Shown here one piece after another: positions 36,058 to 40,508 of a DNA stretch of 40,508 nt. The position numbers were made by a program, and so were the translations under genes. The notes below the pieces were generated by a model. That model did no database searches. It saw only the letters and a list, made by a program, of their open reading frames with translations, and was not told the DNA's origin. How positions within the stretch are numbered: the first letter of the stretch is position 1; each line of letters starts with the position of its first letter. Origin of the DNA: Streptomyces odonnellii (GTDB taxonomy: Bacteria > Actinomycetota > Actinomycetes > Streptomycetales > Streptomycetaceae); NCBI RefSeq assembly GCF_000981895.1, contig NZ_LATD01000033.1:1-40508 (forward strand), written 5' to 3'.

Positions 36058-37361
36058 CGGGGCCCGGAAGTGCGCAGCGACATCGTCGTCAGTCCGATCG
36101 CCACCACCGCCATGGCCGCGCCCGCCCAGGCCGTCGACGCGAAGCCGAAGCCCGCGTCGATGACCACTCCGCCCAGCCAAGGGCCGGACGTATTGCCCAG
36201 GTTGAAGGCGGCCGTGGTGGTGGCCGCGGCGAGGGTGGGGGCCGCGGCGGCGATGTTGAACATACGGGCGTTCAGCGCCGGGGCCGTGTAGAACGCCGAG
36301 ACACCGAGCAGGAAGGTCAGCGTCACCACGGCGTACGGATTCGACGCGGTGAGCGCCAGCAGTACGAGCAGTACCGTCGACGCGATGATGCCGCTGAGCG
36401 TGACGCCGAAGAGATGGGCGTCCGCGTACCGGCCGCCCAGCGCCGCGCCCGCCAGCGCGCCGACGCCGAACAGCCCGAGCACGCTCGGGACCCAGCCGCT
36501 GTCCAGCCCGGCCACGTCCGTGAGCAGCGGGGCGAGATATGAGAACGCGCAGAAGACAGCGCCCCCGGAGAGCGCGGTGACGGCGATGGAGAGCCAGATC
36601 CGACGGTCGCGGTAGATGGTCAGCTCCCGCCCGACCCGCGGCTTCTCGGCCGGTGCCGGGATACGCGGGATCAGCGTCACAACACCGGCCAGCGCGACCG
36701 CGGAGGCCGCGCCGACGGCCCAGAACGCCGAGCGCCAGCCGAGGTGTTCGCCGAGGAACGCGCCCGCCGGTACGCCGAGTACGTTCGCGATGGACAGCCC
36801 GCCGATCATCACGGCCATGGCGCGGGCGCGCGCGTGGAGCGGGACCATCGCGATGGCGACGGCCGCGCCGACCGCCCAGAATCCGGCGCAGGCCAAGGCG
36901 CTGATCACCCGGGACGCGAAGAGCACCTCGTACGTCGGGGCGAGCGCGCCCATGACCTGGCCGAGGCCGAAGACGGAGATCAGGGCGACGAGCGTGGCAC
37001 GGCGGGGCAGCCGCAGGGTGGCGACGGCGAGCAGCGGGGCGCCGACCACCATGCCGATCGCGAAGGCGGATATGAGGAGGCCGGCGGTGGGGATGGAGAC
37101 GTCCAAGTCGTCCGCGAGCGGCGGCAGCAGGCCGGACAGCATGAACTCGCTCGTACCGAGGGCGAAGACGGCGAGGCCGAGTACGTAGACGGCGAGGGGC
37201 ATGGGCGTACGTGTACGAGTACGGGTACGCGTGCCCGCATCGGCGCTCGGGGGCTCGCCGGGAAGTTCGCGGGGGAGCTTGCTGGTGCCGGCTTCGGCGT
37301 CGGGGCTTGCGGCGTGGGTGCGGGCGTCGGTGTCGGCGGAGTCCGGCATGACATGCGTCAA
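36054..37361 (-). CDS. MFS efflux transporter, Cmx/CmrA (chloramphenicol-type) family
   Basis: 435 residues with about 12 transmembrane helices. It opens MPLAVYVLGLAVFALGTSEFM and has PLLAVATLRLPRRATLV (the loop 2-3 MFS motif), FASRVISALACAGFWAVGA and GVPAGAFLGEHLGWR, as in Cmx/Cml drug:H+ antiporters. A 53-residue polar N-terminal extension precedes the first helix, including TRTRTRTRT from an alternating ACG-CGT run at about 37207-37229; the Met at 37202 is an alternative start. Substrate is not proven; actinobacterial members often export chloramphenicol-like compounds. Lies 15 bases downstream of the next MFS gene on the same strand, so the two may be co-transcribed. Confidence 0.8.
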   Translation of the reverse strand: MTHVMPDSADTDARTHAASPDAEAGTSKLPRELPGEPPSADAGTRTRTRTRTPMPLAVYVLGLAVFALGTSEFMLSGLLPPLADDLDVSIPTAGLLISAFAIGMVVGAPLLAVATLRLPRRATLVALISVFGLGQVMGALAPTYEVLFASRVISALACAGFWAVGAAVAIAMVPLHARARAMAVMIGGLSIANVLGVPAGAFLGEHLGWRSAFWAVGAASAVALAGVVTLIPRIPAPAEKPRVGRELTIYRDRRIWLSIAVTALSGGAVFCAFSYLAPLLTDVAGLDSGWVPSVLGLFGVGALAGAALGGRYADAHLFGVTLSGIIASTVLLVLLALTASNPYAVVTLTFLLGVSAFYTAPALNARMFNIAAAAPTLAAATTTAAFNLGNTSGPWLGGVVIDAGFGFASTAWAGAAMAVVAIGLTTMSLRTSGPR

Positions 37362-37376
37362 CGTCGCAGTAGGGCG

Positions 37377-38828
37377 TTACATTCCCGGGGCCCGCTCGTT
37401 GCCCGTGGCGTTGTGGCGCTGGAGGATACGTGCCGCCGTGCAGGCCGCTACCACGCAGAACGCCACCGGGAGGAAGAAGGTGAGGTTCAGCGGGATGAAG
37501 TGGGTGAGTGGGCCGATGATCGCCGGGCCGGCGAGCATGCCGAGATAGCCGAGGCCCGCGACGCGGGAGACGTTCGTGCCCGCGCTCTCCTGGTCGGCGT
37601 GGCCCGCCGCGCTGAAGAGCTGGGGCACACAGCCCGAGAGGCCGATCCCGAAGACCGCCCAGCCGACCAGGGCCAGGGGGATCCACGGGGAGAGCGCGAC
37701 CGCGGTCAGGCCGACGGCGCCCAGGGCCGCGCCGTACCGTACGACGGCCACCGGGCCGAAGCGCGCCGCCACCCGGTCCGTGAGCAGGCGGCCGACCGTC
37801 ATGGCCGTCGAGAACGCGCCGTACGCGAAGGCCGCCGTGGCGGCCGGGGCGTCGAGGACGTCCCGCAGGGCCAGCACGCTCCAGTCGTTGGCGACGCCTT
37901 CGCAGAGCATGAGCATCAGAGCGAGTGCGGCGAGGGCCCAGATCTGCGGCGGCGTTTTGCGTGACACCTGGTCGCGCGGCCGAGTGGTGTGCGGTGCCGT
38001 GTTGCCGCTCGGCCCCATGTCGTGCGGCGTTGTGTCATGCGGCGGTGTGTCGTTGTGGGGTGCCGTGTTGCCCGGCTCCGCGCCGTGCGGTGCCGTGTTG
38101 ACCTGCCCCGTGTCGTGCGGCGCGGCCGCCGCCGACGGCCGCAATAGCAGCGGCCCCGCGAGCGCGGTTACCGCCAGCGCGAACACACTCACCGCCGCCA
38201 GCGTCATGGGCGCGCTCCAGTGCCAGCTCAGTGTGCGGGCGCCGACCAGTGCCGCCAGGACTCCGCCGACCGAGAAGAAGGCGTGGAAGGCGGACATGAC
38301 AGGGCGTCCATAGCCGCGCTCGACCTGGATGGCATGCGTGTTCATGCTGACGTCCAGACAGCCGTTGCCGAAGCCGAGCACGAGCAGTGCCGCGCCCAGC
38401 GTCCAGACGTTCGTGGCCAGTCCCGGCAGGGCCAGCGCCGCCCCGCACAGCGCCGCGCTCACCGGTACGGCCTTCCGCGCGCCGTAGCGGTCGGTGAGCG
38501 GTCCGACGAGCTGCATGCCCGCGAAGGCGCCCGCGCCGAGCAGCAGCAGGAGCCAGCCGAGCACGGCGTGGCTGACCCCGGCCCGGTGTTCCACGACCGG
38601 GATGTGCACCACCCACATGCCCAGCACGAAGCCGTTGAGGGTGAAGAAGCCGAAGGTGGCCAGCCGGGCGGCCCGCAGCGATCTCGCCACGCCGGACTTC
38701 CGTAGACCCGTCTTCCGTATGCCCGTCTTCCGCGTGCCGGACGACCTCTTCACGCCCGTTTCCGCCACGCCCGTTTCCGCCACGCCGGTTTCAGTCACAC
38801 CAGTCTCCGTCATGCCCGTCTCGGTCAC
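37377..38828 (-). CDS. MFS transporter with repeat-rich N terminus and His-rich central loop
   Basis: 483 residues from GTG 38828, with AGGAAAG five bases upstream. The N-terminal ~27 residues are a pentapeptide repeat (T/A-E-T-G-V/M), then SSGTRKTGIRKTGLRKSGV, before 12 transmembrane helices start at LATFGFFTLNGFVLGMWV. Loop 2-3 motif GPLTDRYGARKAVPV is present. The central cytoplasmic loop carries NTAPH/PHDT repeats (about residues 215-270). MFS 'FucP/YbjJ-like' members such as this often move sugars or small metabolites. Divergent from a DeoR regulator across 102 bases, which suggests that the regulator controls it. Confidence 0.8.
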   Translation of the reverse strand: MTETGMTETGVTETGVAETGVAETGVKRSSGTRKTGIRKTGLRKSGVARSLRAARLATFGFFTLNGFVLGMWVVHIPVVEHRAGVSHAVLGWLLLLLGAGAFAGMQLVGPLTDRYGARKAVPVSAALCGAALALPGLATNVWTLGAALLVLGFGNGCLDVSMNTHAIQVERGYGRPVMSAFHAFFSVGGVLAALVGARTLSWHWSAPMTLAAVSVFALAVTALAGPLLLRPSAAAAPHDTGQVNTAPHGAEPGNTAPHNDTPPHDTTPHDMGPSGNTAPHTTRPRDQVSRKTPPQIWALAALALMLMLCEGVANDWSVLALRDVLDAPAATAAFAYGAFSTAMTVGRLLTDRVAARFGPVAVVRYGAALGAVGLTAVALSPWIPLALVGWAVFGIGLSGCVPQLFSAAGHADQESAGTNVSRVAGLGYLGMLAGPAIIGPLTHFIPLNLTFFLPVAFCVVAACTAARILQRHNATGNERAPGM

Positions 38829-38930
38829 GTCGCTTTCCTCACGCCGCTTCTCTCCATGTCGGCGAACATAACAAACAAACCTGCTGTTCGTAAGATTGCC
38901 TATCGCACATCGATTGTGTTCAATGGGGGC
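38829..38930. promoter_or_regulatory. Divergent promoter region MFS/DeoR
   Basis: 102 bases, clearly AT-richer than its surroundings (AACATAACAAACAAACC; GTAAGATTGCC). The dyad CACA-TCGAT-TGTG at 38906-38918 is an operator candidate for the DeoR protein. Promoters for both genes must be here. Confidence 0.5.
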
Positions 38931-39689
38931 ATGGCAAGCACAGACCGACTGAGGCAGATCACCGATGCCGTACGCGCGAGCGGCCGGGCCAGCGTCGCCG
39001 AGCTGGCCGAGCTGACCGGCGCCTCGGAGATGACGGTCCGCCGCGATCTCGAAGTCCTCAGCGACCAGGGCGTCCTGGAGCGCTACCGCGGTGGCGCCAG
39101 AAGCCTGCTGCTGCGCGGCGAGGAGCCGCCGTTCGCGCTCAGGGCGCAGGACGGTGCGGAGGCGAAGCGGCGCATCGCCGCCGCCGTCGCCGAGCTGATC
39201 GCCGACGGCGAGTCGGTCGTCGTCGACAGCGGTACGACCTGTCTGGAAGTGGCCCGCGCGCTGGAGCACCGCAGGCTGACCGTCATGCCGCTCTCCCTCC
39301 ACGCCGCCAACGCTCTGACCGGCGCCCCCCGCCTGAAACTGCTGCTGCCCGGCGGAGAGCCCCGTACGGGCGAACTCGCCCTCACCGGCCCCCTGACCGA
39401 GGCGTCACTCGCCGCGCTCCGCTTCGACACCGCCGTCATCGGCTGCTGCGGACTCTCCACCGCGGACGGTCTGACCGCGTACGACCTGTCCGACGCCGCG
39501 GTCAAACAAGCCGCGATCGCCTCAGCCCGCCGGGTCATCGCGGTGGCGGACGCCGCGAAGTTCTCCCGTACCGCGCTCGCCTTCGTCGCACCGGTCTCCG
39601 CGCTGCACGCCGTCGTGACGGACGAGGAGGCGCCGTACGAGGAGACGGGAGCGATGGCCGCGGCGGGTGTGACGGTACGGCGGGTCTGA
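38931..39689 (+). CDS. DeoR/GlpR-family transcriptional regulator
   Basis: 252 residues from ATG 38931. N-terminal HTH with the family signature VRASGRASVAELAELTGAS-EMTVRRDLEVL; then LERYRGGAR. The C-terminal sugar-phosphate sensor domain has VVDSGTTCLEVARAL, DTAVIGCCGLSTADGLT, and IAVADAAKFSRTALAF. DeoR proteins usually repress a sugar-uptake operon and are released by a sugar phosphate. The divergent MFS gene is the obvious target. The start is backed by the family's usual N terminus; an earlier ATG at 38856 would add 25 residues of unlikely sequence. Confidence 0.85.
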   Translation: MASTDRLRQITDAVRASGRASVAELAELTGASEMTVRRDLEVLSDQGVLERYRGGARSLLLRGEEPPFALRAQDGAEAKRRIAAAVAELIADGESVVVDSGTTCLEVARALEHRRLTVMPLSLHAANALTGAPRLKLLLPGGEPRTGELALTGPLTEASLAALRFDTAVIGCCGLSTADGLTAYDLSDAAVKQAAIASARRVIAVADAAKFSRTALAFVAPVSALHAVVTDEEAPYEETGAMAAAGVTVRRV

Positions 39690-39822
39690 CCGTGTGACGG
39701 TACGGCGACTGCGCGGCGGCCGTGACCGCGGCGGGCCTGACCGCGTGACAGGAGTGCCCGTACGGCGGGTGTGACCGCGCGACCCGTCTGACCGTGCGGC
39801 GGGTGTGACCGTACAGCGGGTG
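39655..39822. repeat. Degenerate GTGTGACCGTACGGCGGGT repeats
   Basis: A loosely repeated unit (GGCGGGTGTGACGGTACGG, GGCGGGTCTGACCGTG, GGCGGGCCTGACCGCG, GTACGGCGGGTGTGACCGCG, GCGGCGGGTGTGACCG) begins within the last codons of the DeoR gene and continues about 130 bases past its stop. Confidence 0.6.
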
Positions 39823-39970
39823 AAAGGGATGATCCTCCAGTGGTGGGAGGAGCCGCCGAGCCATGACAATGGGGACGCGACGGCGGCCCGGTACCGGCGG
39901 CGGCCCTCGCGTACGACGGGCAGGTTCCGCGTACCCCATGTCACGTCGGCCGAATGCGCGAGGAGCGACC

Positions 39971-40417
39971 ATGGCTGGACAGTTCGAGGCGACCACGGAG
40001 ATCGACCGGCCCATCGAGGAGGTGTTCGCCTTTCTCGCCGACGGTACGAACGACCCGAAGTTCAGCCCCCGCGTACAGGCGATCCAGAAGACCCCGGACG
40101 GGCCCACCGCCGTCGGAACCGTCTTCCGCAGCACGGTCAAGGACGCCGGCATGACGACCAAGCGGGAGATCCGGATCACCGAGCTGGAGTCGCCCACCAA
40201 GATCCGCTGGACCGAGACGTCCAAGAACCTCGTCACCTCGGCGGACGGCGGTTACGACCTGGAGAGCACCGGCGCGGGCAAGACGCGGGTACGGATCTTC
40301 AACGCCCTTGAGGGGCACGGGATCGGCAAGCTGCTGGTCGGTGTCGCGCTGAGCGCGGCGCGCAAGGACGCGCGCGCGTTCGCGGCGCGGATCAAGAAGG
40401 CCGCCGAAGCGTCGTAA
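39971..40417 (+). CDS. SRPBCC (START/Bet v 1-like) family protein
   Basis: 148 residues; AGGAG seven bases before ATG 39971. Pattern of polyketide cyclase/SRPBCC proteins: FEATTEIDRPIEEVFAFLADGTNDPKFSPRV, VGTVFRSTVK, REIRITELESPTKIRWTE, YDLESTGAGKTRVRIFN, and a closing amphipathic helix RAFAARIKKAAEAS. These small proteins form a hydrophobic cavity for lipids or aromatic ligands; the ligand here is unknown. Monocistronic, followed by a strong hairpin. Confidence 0.85.
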   Translation: MAGQFEATTEIDRPIEEVFAFLADGTNDPKFSPRVQAIQKTPDGPTAVGTVFRSTVKDAGMTTKREIRITELESPTKIRWTETSKNLVTSADGGYDLESTGAGKTRVRIFNALEGHGIGKLLVGVALSAARKDARAFAARIKKAAEAS

Positions 40418-40456
40418 CCTGCCGCCCGTCCCCGCTGCCCGCCCCCCGCTGTCCGA

Positions 40457-40508
40457 CCCGCCCGCCGCGTGGGCCCCGGTCCACTCCGGGGCCCACGCGG
40501 CGGGCGGG
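40457..40508. terminator. Perfect 23-bp-arm hairpin at the window edge
   Basis: CCCGCCCGCCGCGTGGGCCC... pairs exactly with its complement around TCCACT; the right arm ends at the last base of the window. It is 40 bases after the SRPBCC stop and is the likely terminator. Confidence 0.75.

Noticed and set aside
35926..37686. Minus-strand ORF of 586 codons overlapping the Cmx-like MFS
   Set aside because: Arg/Gly-rich out-of-frame reading of the MFS gene; the MFS frame has 12 clear helices.

Overview
The window looks like Streptomyces or a close actinobacterial relative. GC is high throughout, many starts are GTG, coupled genes often share a GTGA overlap, and the families are typical of the genus (Cmx-like MFS, DeoR, SRPBCC, RHS, small ParB-like proteins). 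The left two thirds read as accessory DNA. The last ~5 kb (35.3-40.5 kb) reads as ordinary chromosome.

Layout. 0.1-3.1 kb: an HEPN-domain protein, a tiny membrane protein, and a minus-strand protein that joins an ScoMcrA-like SRA domain to a PD-(D/E)XK nuclease. 3.6-10.7 kb: a tightly coupled four-gene operon that I read as a divergent Wadjet/MksBEFG-type SMC system in the order JetD-like Toprim nuclease, kleisin, MukE-like winged-helix protein, SMC ATPase. 10.8-13.6 kb: an Mrr-type restriction endonuclease and an OLD-family ATPase-Toprim nuclease. 13.9-16.7 kb: a membrane protein, then an XRE-ImmA/IrrE metallopeptidase coupled to an unknown partner. 16.8-21.3 kb: a plasmid-style maintenance block with two ParB-like proteins sharing one C-terminal module, ParA, a protein of three tandem helix-turn-helix repeats, a winged-helix Rep candidate, and a palindrome-rich stretch that may be the origin.

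21.4-26.2 kb is decayed. It holds an integrase remnant, a frameshifted winged-helix regulator and an orphan Imm1 immunity gene. It is bounded by a perfect 28-bp direct repeat (21365-21392 and 26143-26170) that I recognise as the 3' end of the RNase P RNA gene rnpB; each copy is followed by a strong hairpin. My model is that elements integrated successively at the 3' end of rnpB, so everything left of 26170 is island DNA and an intact rnpB should lie left of the window.

26.5-28.3 kb: a truncated IS3 transposase abuts the C-terminal part of a pPIWI-RE (RNaseH-like) defence gene, followed by a MITE. 28.7-32.6 kb: a STAND-type NTPase whose P-loop lacks its lysine, then a glycosyl/glycerophosphotransferase-like gene interrupted by seven copies of a heptanucleotide (CCGGTCT). 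That repeat puts the two halves in different frames and is a candidate phase-variation switch. 32.6-35.1 kb: spliced fragments (a VirB4-like ATPase piece joined to an RHS gene, a second MITE, a frameshifted RHS toxin tip) and an intact immunity gene. 35.3-40.5 kb: a DHFR-family protein, a Cmx-like MFS pump, a second MFS transporter divergent from a DeoR regulator, an SRPBCC protein, and a perfect 23-bp-arm hairpin at the window edge.

Together the left part is a defence island carried on a replicating or partitioning integrative element: a plasmid-targeting SMC system, modification-dependent and Mrr nucleases, an OLD nuclease and a HEPN protein sit beside rep/par genes. All assignments come from reading motifs by eye; no searches were run.
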